Source of the DNA: Coleophoma eucalyptorum
Taxonomy: Eukaryota; Ascomycota; Leotiomycetes; Helotiales; Dermateaceae
Length of the DNA: 64,000 nt
Reading direction: 5' to 3'
Assembly: GCA_026120035.1 (NCBI GenBank)
Contig: JALRME010000004.1
Location: 310,001 to 374,000, forward strand
Shown here: positions 1 to 9,883 of the stretch, piece after piece
Layout of the letters: the number at the start of each line of letters is the position of its first letter
How positions within the stretch are numbered: position 1 is the stretch's first letter
The notes under the pieces: generated by a model
Databases searched by the model: none
Told to the model about the DNA's origin: nothing
The model's input: only the letters and a program-made list of their open reading frames with translations
Program-made: the position numbers and the translations under genes

Positions 1-1
1 C

Positions 2-3000
2 TTTATGAATACTACGAAGGTCACCTGGGCTTTCTTCACGCCTTCATTTGTACGATTCATCTATCCAAACCAAGTTCCTACTCTGGAAACACTCATAGTC
101 GGGGGGGAGAGGTTTACTGCCGACATATGTGAGAGGTGGGCAGACAAAGTGAAACTCATGAATGCGTATGGCCCAACAGAGTGCTGCATATTCAATTCAG
201 CTTATGAATTACAATCTGCGACTGACTCTGTAAAATCGATCGGATACGGCATCGATACCTCTAATTGGATTGTGGATGCAGAGGACCATAACCGTCTTGT
301 TCCCATAGGATGTATTGGAGAATTGCTTATCCAAGGACCAACTCTCGCTCGTGGATATATCAACGAGCAATCGAAAACCGATGCAGCATTTATAAGACAT
401 CCAGGTTGGATCTCGAGATTGGAAATATCGCCGCCAGCATCCTCGAAATTCTATAAAACAGGCGACCTTGTTCGCCTCAACGTTGATGGCACAATGGATT
501 ACATTGGCAGAAAAGATACTCAAGTCAAGCTCAATGGCCAGAGAATGGAGCTTGGAGAAATTGAACATCATATTAAAACTTGTCTCAGTGACGTGGAGCA
601 AGTCGTGGTCGATTTGGCTGATATTGGGGCCGGTTTTGCTCGCCTGGTAGCTTTCTTTCACTTTTCCCATACATTGGATGGACAAGATGAATACGCCTCT
701 CAACCACTACCAATCAACGAAGGCCTAAGACTTAAACTTCAAAGCCTCATAGATTCCCTGGGTAGACTGGTCCCAAAATATATGGTACCTACACTTTTCA
801 TTCCTATGACGAACTTTCCATTAGTCACCTCCGGAAAGGTTGACCGGAAGCTTCTTCGGCAAGTGGCTCAGAGCCTTTCGAATGAGGATATATCCCTCTA
901 TACTCTTTCTCAGCCATCGTCCAGGATCGCCCCTTCGACAGCCATGGAGAAGACTTTGCAACGACTTTGGTCTGAGACCCTTAACTGTCCATTAGAAAGT
1001 ATCGGATCAAATAAGTCATTTATACAACTTGGAGGAGATTCCATCCTTGCTATGAGACTAGTCACTAATGCACGAGCGAATGGAGTCTCCCTCAACGTCC
1101 GTACTGTTTTCGATAATCCAAGGCTGGATCGAATGGCCTTAGTCGCAAGTAACGAGAGCTTTATTCAACTTTCTGAGCATGTTCAGCCTTTTAGTTTGCT
1201 GGAAGGCATCATTTCCTTCACTAGCCTTTGTGACACAGTGAAGGCTCAATGCGATATCGCAAGCGACAATCTTGTAGATGCCTACCCCGTTACTGCTCTC
1301 CAAGAAGGTCTGATGGCCCTCTCAGTAAAGGAGTCGGGCACATACATTGCTCAAAATGTGTTTTCCTTGGGTCCAAGTGTCAATCTCGAGCAATTCAAAG
1401 AATCTTGGCAACAAGTCATAAATTCAACCGAAATGCTTCGAACTCGAATCATCACTATAACAGAACAACGCTTCGTGCAGGTAATAATTTCTGAAAATAT
1501 TACCTGGCAAAGTGGTAATAACCTCATGGCATATTTGGAGAGAGATAAGAATATCTCAATGGGATACGGAAGTCAACTATCACGCTACGCAATTATTCAG
1601 GAGGAGATGCAGACATATTTCGTATGGACGGCTCATCACGCAATTTACGATGGTTGGTGTATGCGACTGGTTATGGACAAGATGCAAAGAGCCTATCAGG
1701 GAACTCAACAGCTTCAAAGTGTTCGCTTTGCGAATTTCATTAAATATACGAAAGAGCAGGACCAAAGTATCTCTGATTCATTCTGGTCAAGGGAGCTTGC
1801 CGGTGCTCAAAAATCCAACTATCCACGCATTTTGTCGCCAAATAGCAAACCGCGTGCCGGCAGCAGTTTACACTACGAAATTGATTCCCTTCCAACACCA
1901 AGCGAATCAGTTACTATGGCCTCTGTGGTTCGTGCAGCGTGGTCTATTGTCTTATCCAAGCATTGCGATTCAGACGACATCGTATTTGGGGCAACGATTT
2001 CCGGCCGAAATGCACCTATACCGGGCATCGAAACCATGGTAGGACCCGCAATAGCAACAGTTCCAATCAGAGTCAGGCTGGATTCAAATCAACCTCTTGG
2101 GGACTTTTTATCGAACATCCAGCAACAAGCCAACTCTATGATACCATTTGAGCAAGCTGGTCTACAGAATATTTCCAGGCTCGATCCTCAAATTCGCAAC
2201 GCCTGCAATTTCCAGTCTCTTCTAGTCGTTCAGCCACCTCAAAGTGTGGCTACCACTAGGGATCTTGAAGTACAGCAAGTTGATATATCATCTGATGGAC
2301 AAGGTTTCTTCACTTTTGCACTTGTTTTCGAGTGCATACTCTCAAGCTCAGGCCAATTGAGTATTAATGCAACATATGACTCCGATATCACTTCTGAGTT
2401 TGAAATTCAAACATTTTGCCAACAGATCGATCATGTATTGAAGCAGCTGCTTACAAAGGCTTCAAATTCCCTTACGGTTGGTCAGCTTGAGCTACTCTGC
2501 CCACAAGACCTTCAAACGATCACAAGATGGAATGGCAACGCTCCTGAGGTAGTCTGGTCTACAATTCCGGAGCTCATCGAACACCAAGTTACCTTGAATC
2601 CTGAATCACAAGCAATATCTGCATGGGATGGCAATTTTACTTACCATCATCTTAATAACGCCGCCGACCGCTTGGCTCATTATTTAATAGCACATCATCA
2701 AATTACTCCAGGCTCTACTGTTCCTTTTTGTTTAGAAAAGTCAGCTTGGGCATTGGTCTCAATGCTCGCAATAATGAAAACCGGCGGAGCTTTTGTGCCG
2801 CTAGACCCTTCACATCCAGATCAACGGCTGAATCAGATACTGAGGCAGATCGAAGCAAAGTTCATACTAGCTTCCCCATCCACAGTACAAAGGTGTGCAC
2901 GGCTGGTTGACACGGCTATCGAGATCTCAGCAGCATTTGATGACGTTCTGTCCTCTAAAAATATTTCAAATGTTCTTCTTGGGCCTCTTGCAAGTCCAGA

Positions 3001-6000
3001 AAGCGCTGCTTACATCCTTTTTACCTCTGGAAGCACGGGAATACCAAAAGGAGTCGTAATGGACCACTACTCCGTCTGTACAGGTCAGACGGAAATTTTG
3101 AACAGATTTGGATTGAACAATGCCTCCAAAGTTCTACAATTTGCTTCTTTCGTTTTTGACGCTTCTATTTTCGAGACCCTTGCAGTTCTCATACGTGGGG
3201 CATGCGTCTGCATACCTTCTGATGAAATCAAACTGAATCCCGGTCAGCTTTCTACATTCATTCGCGACATGGAAGTTGATTTCGCATTCCTTACACCATC
3301 ATACACAAGACTCCTCAACCCCGATCAAGTATCGCTATCAACATTGGTACTTGTAGGAGAGCCAGTTGGGCATGATCTAATAGTAAACTGGATCGGCAGG
3401 GTGAGACTGTTGAATGGATATGGGCCAACCGAGACATGCGTTCTCAGCTCAATTCACGAGTGGTCTCCTAATGCAACCAATCATCCAGCAAATATTGGAA
3501 AGGCAGTTGGTTCACTCAACTGGATTGTTCATCCTGATGACATTACTCGCCTAACACCCATCGGCTGTATTGGAGAGCTATTAATCCAAGGCCCTACAGT
3601 AGCACGGGAATATTTGAAAATGCCAGAAAAGACTGCGGCAGCATTTATTACGCCTCCCCAGGATAGTACCTTCATTAGCTCTTCTACATCATTCCAGCGA
3701 TTATACCGAACTGGAGACCTTGTCCGCTATAATCATGATGGAACAATGGAATACTTAGGCCGAAAAGATACCCAGGTCAAGCTGAGAGGTCTCAGAATTG
3801 AGCTTGGAGACATCGAGCACCATATCAGATCTAATCTTGCCAATTTGGAGCAAGTAAGGGTCATTGCCTTTGCGCCTGAGCATAATGAAAATTCCACTCT
3901 TGTTGCCTATATGTGTTTCTCAGAAAATACAAAAGTCGCAAGCACTGCCAATATGGACAATATTCTAATGTCCATCGATACCGAGCTGCGAGAAAAGCTT
4001 AACATACTATCCAGCATGTTGGAAGGTTTATTGCCACCTTATATGATTCCGAGCACCTTTATACCTATTCGCTACATGCCACTTCTCACATCACAAAAGC
4101 TAGACCGAGGCGGCTTACACGACTTGACATCTACTCTCTCAATTGAGCAGCTCAGATCCTACACTCTCGAAAATAGCAGCCAAAAGACCCCACCAAGTAC
4201 AGAGATGGAGAAAATGCTTCAAAGCCTCTGGGCTGCGGTACTTAAAATACCAGAAAATTCAATCGGCAATAATGACAGTTTCCTCAGACTTGGCGGTGAT
4301 TCGATCGCAGCTATCCGCTTAGTTACATCCGCACAGGAAGCAGGACTTGGTCTGACTGTAGCATCCATCTTCAAAGACCCTCGCTTGGCCCAGATGGCTT
4401 CAAATATCAAGTCAACTCAAATCCAAACTCAATATACCCCATTCAGTATGCTTTCAACTTCCGGACGGACCGCAATCCTGGATGACATTCATTCCCAGCA
4501 CAATATCATACCCGAAGTTATTCAAGACGCATACCCATGCACACCTCTTCAATCTGGTTTGATGGCACTAGCTGTTACGAACCCAGGGTCTTATATTGCT
4601 CGTAACGTCTTTGGGTTGCCGGAGAGCTTGGATATCGAGAGATTTCGAGCTGCTTGGCAGTCTACTTTCATGCTCTGCCACATTTTGCGGACGCGAATAG
4701 TCCTACTAGGAGATCTCGCCATTCAGATAGTCGTCGACCAACGCATTAATTGGGATTATCGCCACGATATCGACCTAATGACGTACCTCGATGAAGATAA
4801 ACGGTCCGTAATGTCATACGGCACTCCGTTATCTCGATTTTCGTTGATAAGCGACAATTCAGGGACATACCTTGTCTGGACTGCCCACCACGCTGTTTAC
4901 GACGGTTGGTGCCTGCCTCAAATTCTCGATATTGTCCAGCGAACCTATTTGGGTGACAAAGTTCAAGAGTCTGTTTCGTTTGCAAGATTCATTGAGTACT
5001 GTCAGTCGACAGATACTGAGGATGCAGCACGATTCTGGAAGGCTCAGTTGGCAGGCGCAAAGTCTACCACCATCTCTCGCAAGCCTCGTATTGGTTCACC
5101 CTCTTCCTCCAACCACACCCTGAGCCATTCTATGCCCTGTCCACGTAGACAAAACTCAACAATAACCACTTCATCTGTCCTTCGTGCTGCTTGGGCCATT
5201 CTACTGGCTAGATACTCAGATACGCGAGATATTGTCTTCGGAACTACAATATCTGGTCGCAACGCACCTGTGGCTGGTGTGGAACGGATGGTCGGACCAA
5301 CAATCGCAACATTGCCTATCCGGATCCAGTTCGGGGACGAGACTATTGAACAACTCCTTGTGAGAATACAGGCTCAGTCGAATGCTATGATTCCTTACGA
5401 ACAGACAGGTCTCCAGCTTATTTCCAAACTCAGTGAAGGAGCACGAGAAGCATGCAAATTCCAAAGCCTTCTCGTTATACAGCCAGGACATGGAGGTGTT
5501 CTCACAAACTCCCTTGCTATCGAGTCAGTTGAGGTCCCTAGTCAACATGAAGGGTATCACGTCTATCCTTTGGTGCTTGAATGTGTCTTACACGATTTAC
5601 AATTGGAAATCAAAGGAACATATGATTCGAACAAGTTTTCTCAAGCGGAGATCTCGACTATATTGCACCATTTAGAGAACGTGGTCCAACAATTGGTCAC
5701 CAAAGATAACGATTTCATGGTGGATGATATAGAAATTTGCTCTCCCCAAGACCTTCGGCAAATACAGATTTGGAATAGCAAAGAGCCTGCAGTGGTCGAT
5801 GCTTGTGTACACGAACTGATAGTTCACCAAGTTGATCGACAACCAGATAGCCAGGCTGTATGTGCTTGGGACGGATCTCTTACATATTCTGAACTCGATG
5901 CTATGTCAGATCGCCTAGCAAACCACCTAGCTGACCTAGGCCTTGGACCAGGAGACTTCATCCCTTTCTGTCTTGAGAAGTCCTTATGGGCCGTCGTTGT

Positions 6001-8887
6001 CATTCTGGGGATACTTAAAAGCGGGGCTGCATTTGTACCCCTTGAGCCATCGCATCCCATGTTACGGAAGCAAGAGTTGATTCATGAAATCAATGCTAAG
6101 GTCTTACTTGTATCTCCGAAGACTGTTACCGGCTGTGTTGGTTTGGCCGGATCCATTATTGTTGTTGGTTTGTCACTAGACGCGTCGCTACCACGAATTA
6201 AATCGTCAAAAGTGTCTCCAGCGACCCCTAACGACATTGCTTATATCCTTTTTACATCTGGTAGTACTGGAAAGCCGAAAGGAGTGATGATACAACACAA
6301 ATCATTATGTGGCAGCGCTACTGGTCACATAGATGGTTTTGGGATCACTAGCTCGTCTAGAGTGCTCCAATTTTCGTCATACACATTTGATGCATGCATC
6401 TTGGAGCTAATTACGACTATAGTAGCAGGTGGGTGTGTATGCATACCTTCAGATGAGGGGAGGTTGAGTAATCTTGCGGGACAAATGTGTGATATGATGG
6501 TCAACTGGGCACTTCTTACTCCCTCCGTCGTTCGACTGATCAAACCCAGCGATGTACCAAGCCTTGAAACTCTTCTGCTTTGTGGCGAGGCACCTACACG
6601 CGACAACCTCGAGGCCTGGCTAGGAGAAACACGCCTTATGAATGCCTATGGCCCAACAGAGACCTGTGTTATCAGTTGTGCGCACGAATGGTCTATGTCG
6701 CGTCATTCGGGCACTGCGAAATTGTCTCCAACCACCATCGGACGGGGCATCAACTCCACATGTTGGATTGTAGAGCCTGACAACCACAACCGACTGGCAC
6801 CTATTGGTTGTGTTGGAGAACTACTGGTCCAAGGGCCAACATTGGCTGTTGGATACTTGAATGATGAGCAAAAGACAAACAAAGCTTTCATTCAAGATCC
6901 AGAATGGCTGCCAAAAACACAGAGTTGCAGGCGCCTTTACAAGACAGGAGATCTTGTTTACTACAATGACAATGGGACAATTGAGTATGTAGGTCGTAAG
7001 GACACACAGGTGAAGTTTCATGGACAACGAATCGAACTTGCCGAAATCGAATATCATGTACGGAGGCACTTCGAGGGAGCGATGCAAGTCGTTGTAAACA
7101 TGATAGACCACGATGGAAATACAGCAATCTGGGCTTTTGTCGGCCTCGCTGAAGATGAATGTGGATCAGAACATCTCACGAATTCTGTCTTATCTGCAGA
7201 AGAAACTTCAAAGAGACTCCCACAGCTACTTGATGGTCTCGATCAGTCACTGCCGCGTTACATGATCCCCTCGATTTTCATCCCTCTGAGAGGAAAGTTT
7301 TCGACAACATCAGGAAAGCTTGATAGGGGCAGGTACCGCCAACTCAGCAAGGAACTTCTGGAGGGCGATATTACGGCATACTCTGGAAGTCAGACAGTTC
7401 TATTTGTTGCTCCCTCTAATGATGTGGAGAGAGACCTACAGGTGTTGTGGTCAGAGCTGCTGGCTTGCAAGAAGGAGGATATTGGTGTCAATCACAACTT
7501 CTACCATCTTGGTGGAGACTCCATCAAAGTCATAAGTCTCGCCAATACCATCAAGAAGAACTATGGTGTCACGATGAGAATGGAGCACATCAATAGTAGA
7601 CGGACTACTATTCGCAGCATCGCTACTTATATTGACAATGTCAAGAATGGTATTGTTGTCGACGAGCAAAGACTCAGCATGGCAAATGAGTTTAATGCGG
7701 TCTTGAACACAGTTGCACAAGACTTGAAGACCGATTCAGAGATTGTTCCCTCCGAGCCGTTAAATCACTGGAATGTTTTTCTTACTGGTGGTACTGGCTA
7801 CCTTGGGACGCAAATCTTGAGACAGCTTCTACATAGTCCGCAAGTCAACAAGGTCTGTCTTTTGGTACGTGGAGGAAGTGTGGAGCATGCGATAAAGCGA
7901 GTCGTTCGAACTGCAGAAATTGCAGGTTGGTGGTCTGCCGATTTGGCAACTAAGATGGACATATGGGTTGGTGATCTCGCTCTTCACCACTTTGGGCTGG
8001 GACAGGACCAGTGGGCTCTACTCAGCGGCAAGAAATTCTGCTCCGAGACAATCAATACAATTATCCATAGCGGGGCGGTTGTGAACTGGAATGCCGACTA
8101 TCATAAGCTCAAAGCCGCCAACGTCGACTCTACAGCTGAGCTTCTTCGACTTGCCGTTAAATCCCCTGCCAGGATCAGATTTACGTATGTTTCTGGTGGA
8201 GTCAAGGCCAATGCAGGAGATCGAGCAACAACAATGGCTCAGCTTGAGCAGGGAACCGGATACACGCAGACGAAGTATATTGCCGACATCCTCGTGCAAG
8301 ATATTGCACAGCAGTTCCCGAATCATCATGGCCAAATATCAATTGTCAAACCAGGATTGATTATTGGTACACCTAGCGAAGGTGTTGCCAATGTTGATGA
8401 TTTCATTTGGAGACTTGTTGCTGGTGCTTGTAGCATTGGTGCCTATCCGAAGGAGTCTAAACAGTCCTGGCTATATGTGGCAGATGCTGGACGCGTTGCT
8501 CAGGTAGTCCTGGATTCAGTATTTTCAGAATGCACCACAACTTCCATTGATATACTTGACGGTATACAGGTCACTGAATTCTGGAAGGCAGTTGCTTCGA
8601 ATCTGGAATACCCCCTAGAGGAGCTGACTTGGAAAGAGTGGATGGCGAAGGCTTTGGCAGATCTAGAGATGGTTGGAGAAAACCACCCGCTGTGGCCGGT
8701 TGTTCACTTCCTTGGGCAATTCGGGTCTGATAGCCTAAGCTCTGCAGTTCCGTCCAATGTGGAAGTAGAAGTGAAGAGCGCGGTGAAGGGGAATATGAAA
8801 TATCTTTTGGAGAAGGGATTCTTACCCGCTTCCAAGGGACTCAATTCCATACAAGTTCAGCAGCAAGATATGTTGCGTAGAAGTTAG
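2..8887 (+). CDS. Nonribosomal peptide synthetase, 3' part, with terminal thioester reductase domain
   Basis: This is the C-terminal ~2960 residues of a multimodular peptide synthetase that activates amino acids as adenylates, holds them on carrier domains and condenses them. The reading frame is open to the left window edge and begins inside an adenylation (A) domain, so the true start is upstream. Domain order by approximate residue: partial A (1-300, AYGPTE), carrier (LGGDS ~342), condensation (HHAIYDG ~544), A (LFTSGSTG ~1003), carrier (~1430), condensation (HHAVYDG ~1628), A (~2080), carrier (~2503), then an NAD(P)-binding reductase (TGGTGYLG ~2591, YxxxK ~2753) to the end. No thioesterase or terminal condensation domain follows, so release as an aldehyde or alcohol is inferred. 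No epimerase or methyltransferase is visible in this part. No intron is needed over 8.9 kb. Product unknown; peptaibol-type synthetases also end this way. Confidence 0.95.
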   Translation, partial: FMNTTKVTWAFFTPSFVRFIYPNQVPTLETLIVGGERFTADICERWADKVKLMNAYGPTECCIFNSAYELQSATDSVKSIGYGIDTSNWIVDAEDHNRLVPIGCIGELLIQGPTLARGYINEQSKTDAAFIRHPGWISRLEISPPASSKFYKTGDLVRLNVDGTMDYIGRKDTQVKLNGQRMELGEIEHHIKTCLSDVEQVVVDLADIGAGFARLVAFFHFSHTLDGQDEYASQPLPINEGLRLKLQSLIDSLGRLVPKYMVPTLFIPMTNFPLVTSGKVDRKLLRQVAQSLSNEDISLYTLSQPSSRIAPSTAMEKTLQRLWSETLNCPLESIGSNKSFIQLGGDSILAMRLVTNARANGVSLNVRTVFDNPRLDRMALVASNESFIQLSEHVQPFSLLEGIISFTSLCDTVKAQCDIASDNLVDAYPVTALQEGLMALSVKESGTYIAQNVFSLGPSVNLEQFKESWQQVINSTEMLRTRIITITEQRFVQVIISENITWQSGNNLMAYLERDKNISMGYGSQLSRYAIIQEEMQTYFVWTAHHAIYDGWCMRLVMDKMQRAYQGTQQLQSVRFANFIKYTKEQDQSISDSFWSRELAGAQKSNYPRILSPNSKPRAGSSLHYEIDSLPTPSESVTMASVVRAAWSIVLSKHCDSDDIVFGATISGRNAPIPGIETMVGPAIATVPIRVRLDSNQPLGDFLSNIQQQANSMIPFEQAGLQNISRLDPQIRNACNFQSLLVVQPPQSVATTRDLEVQQVDISSDGQGFFTFALVFECILSSSGQLSINATYDSDITSEFEIQTFCQQIDHVLKQLLTKASNSLTVGQLELLCPQDLQTITRWNGNAPEVVWSTIPELIEHQVTLNPESQAISAWDGNFTYHHLNNAADRLAHYLIAHHQITPGSTVPFCLEKSAWALVSMLAIMKTGGAFVPLDPSHPDQRLNQILRQIEAKFILASPSTVQRCARLVDTAIEISAAFDDVLSSKNISNVLLGPLASPESAAYILFTSGSTGIPKGVVMDHYSVCTGQTEILNRFGLNNASKVLQFASFVFDASIFETLAVLIRGACVCIPSDEIKLNPGQLSTFIRDMEVDFAFLTPSYTRLLNPDQVSLSTLVLVGEPVGHDLIVNWIGRVRLLNGYGPTETCVLSSIHEWSPNATNHPANIGKAVGSLNWIVHPDDITRLTPIGCIGELLIQGPTVAREYLKMPEKTAAAFITPPQDSTFISSSTSFQRLYRTGDLVRYNHDGTMEYLGRKDTQVKLRGLRIELGDIEHHIRSNLANLEQVRVIAFAPEHNENSTLVAYMCFSENTKVASTANMDNILMSIDTELREKLNILSSMLEGLLPPYMIPSTFIPIRYMPLLTSQKLDRGGLHDLTSTLSIEQLRSYTLENSSQKTPPSTEMEKMLQSLWAAVLKIPENSIGNNDSFLRLGGDSIAAIRLVTSAQEAGLGLTVASIFKDPRLAQMASNIKSTQIQTQYTPFSMLSTSGRTAILDDIHSQHNIIPEVIQDAYPCTPLQSGLMALAVTNPGSYIARNVFGLPESLDIERFRAAWQSTFMLCHILRTRIVLLGDLAIQIVVDQRINWDYRHDIDLMTYLDEDKRSVMSYGTPLSRFSLISDNSGTYLVWTAHHAVYDGWCLPQILDIVQRTYLGDKVQESVSFARFIEYCQSTDTEDAARFWKAQLAGAKSTTISRKPRIGSPSSSNHTLSHSMPCPRRQNSTITTSSVLRAAWAILLARYSDTRDIVFGTTISGRNAPVAGVERMVGPTIATLPIRIQFGDETIEQLLVRIQAQSNAMIPYEQTGLQLISKLSEGAREACKFQSLLVIQPGHGGVLTNSLAIESVEVPSQHEGYHVYPLVLECVLHDLQLEIKGTYDSNKFSQAEISTILHHLENVVQQLVTKDNDFMVDDIEICSPQDLRQIQIWNSKEPAVVDACVHELIVHQVDRQPDSQAVCAWDGSLTYSELDAMSDRLANHLADLGLGPGDFIPFCLEKSLWAVVVILGILKSGAAFVPLEPSHPMLRKQELIHEINAKVLLVSPKTVTGCVGLAGSIIVVGLSLDASLPRIKSSKVSPATPNDIAYILFTSGSTGKPKGVMIQHKSLCGSATGHIDGFGITSSSRVLQFSSYTFDACILELITTIVAGGCVCIPSDEGRLSNLAGQMCDMMVNWALLTPSVVRLIKPSDVPSLETLLLCGEAPTRDNLEAWLGETRLMNAYGPTETCVISCAHEWSMSRHSGTAKLSPTTIGRGINSTCWIVEPDNHNRLAPIGCVGELLVQGPTLAVGYLNDEQKTNKAFIQDPEWLPKTQSCRRLYKTGDLVYYNDNGTIEYVGRKDTQVKFHGQRIELAEIEYHVRRHFEGAMQVVVNMIDHDGNTAIWAFVGLAEDECGSEHLTNSVLSAEETSKRLPQLLDGLDQSLPRYMIPSIFIPLRGKFSTTSGKLDRGRYRQLSKELLEGDITAYSGSQTVLFVAPSNDVERDLQVLWSELLACKKEDIGVNHNFYHLGGDSIKVISLANTIKKNYGVTMRMEHINSRRTTIRSIATYIDNVKNGIVVDEQRLSMANEFNAVLNTVAQDLKTDSEIVPSEPLNHWNVFLTGGTGYLGTQILRQLLHSPQVNKVCLLVRGGSVEHAIKRVVRTAEIAGWWSADLATKMDIWVGDLALHHFGLGQDQWALLSGKKFCSETINTIIHSGAVVNWNADYHKLKAANVDSTAELLRLAVKSPARIRFTYVSGGVKANAGDRATTMAQLEQGTGYTQTKYIADILVQDIAQQFPNHHGQISIVKPGLIIGTPSEGVANVDDFIWRLVAGACSIGAYPKESKQSWLYVADAGRVAQVVLDSVFSECTTTSIDILDGIQVTEFWKAVASNLEYPLEELTWKEWMAKALADLEMVGENHPLWPVVHFLGQFGSDSLSSAVPSNVEVEVKSAVKGNMKYLLEKGFLPASKGLNSIQVQQQDMLRRS

Positions 8888-9883
8888 ACATTCATTTTTA
8901 GTATTTTTTCCATTGTGGTATTTGCTTTTAGTAGTTTCCTTTGTAGTCTTTTTTCCTTTGTAGTAGCTCCTAACAAAAAATAAAACTCAATTTGATATCA
9001 TGAAGCCACCAAATTGCTTGAACGTCCAAATTGCTGTTAGAACATGATAAACTAAACTAGGGGTTTGGTGGAGGGGTTGCGGGATATAAGGGGGGGGGGG
9101 GGGGTTGACATAACCATATCGGATATCACTTCTCCCTTAGCACTAAGTTAGACTTATTTCATCTTTAGAATGATCTCTATACAATATTCTTGTCCTCCAA
9201 ATTATTAACCAATCGCCGCTGGTATACTTATGTACCCAAAAACTACACATTGCAGTTCATAACAGTAGTATCTTGCTAACACCTAAAGTCCATGAGTTTC
9301 AAACTCTCGATTGCAACCTACATATACAAAATAAAATCCAAAAAGCACTATAAAATAGCCCTACTGGGCCACATAGCCCCAACATAACACAAGTAGCATG
9401 AATGCGATGCCAAAGCCACATTTCCCCTATAATACTCTATTTGTTACTATGTTCTCGGTAGCTCTTGTATGTGCTACTTATCTGGAGCTATATCCTGTTC
9501 GAGTTCCCGAGTTCCAAGTCGCATATTGTGAACTCTACAATCAGGGTTTTACTAAGATTTGCCATATTCATCTCGTTAAGAACAGCCTTTATCCTGAATC
9601 TAGGGCCAAGCATCTGCTTGGTACATATCCTATAGGTGTTCTAGGATAGAGGATATCACCGATGCTTTGATTACAATTAGAACGGCACGGAACTAGAACT
9701 CCCTTATGATTTCTTTGCAAAGAAGGATCTAATTGCATCAAACAATGGATATCATTCGAAGTAAGCTTGATCAGGTTGAAAATGGTATATTTATGAACAA
9801 GGAGCGTTCTTGGTGGAATTAAGTACAAAACAACACGCTAAAGGCAACTCAATTAAGGGAATTTAGAGATAAGAAAACGATCG
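8888..9883. other. Spacer between convergent NRPS and regulator genes
   Basis: No gene is supported here. The stretch carries the 3' ends of two convergent genes and is AT-rich, with a homopolymer of 15 G at 9090-9104. Open frames around 9398-9828 on both strands are short, overlap each other and resemble no family I know. Confidence 0.6.
9090..9104 (+). repeat. Homopolymer tract of 15 G
   Basis: An uninterrupted run of G just downstream of the NRPS. Such tracts are length-variable and error-prone in sequencing; no function is implied. Confidence 0.9.

Noticed and set aside
9398..9828. Overlapping 79-83 residue frames on both strands between NRPS and regulator
   Set aside because: They overlap on opposite strands, have no motif and lie in AT-rich 3' flank.
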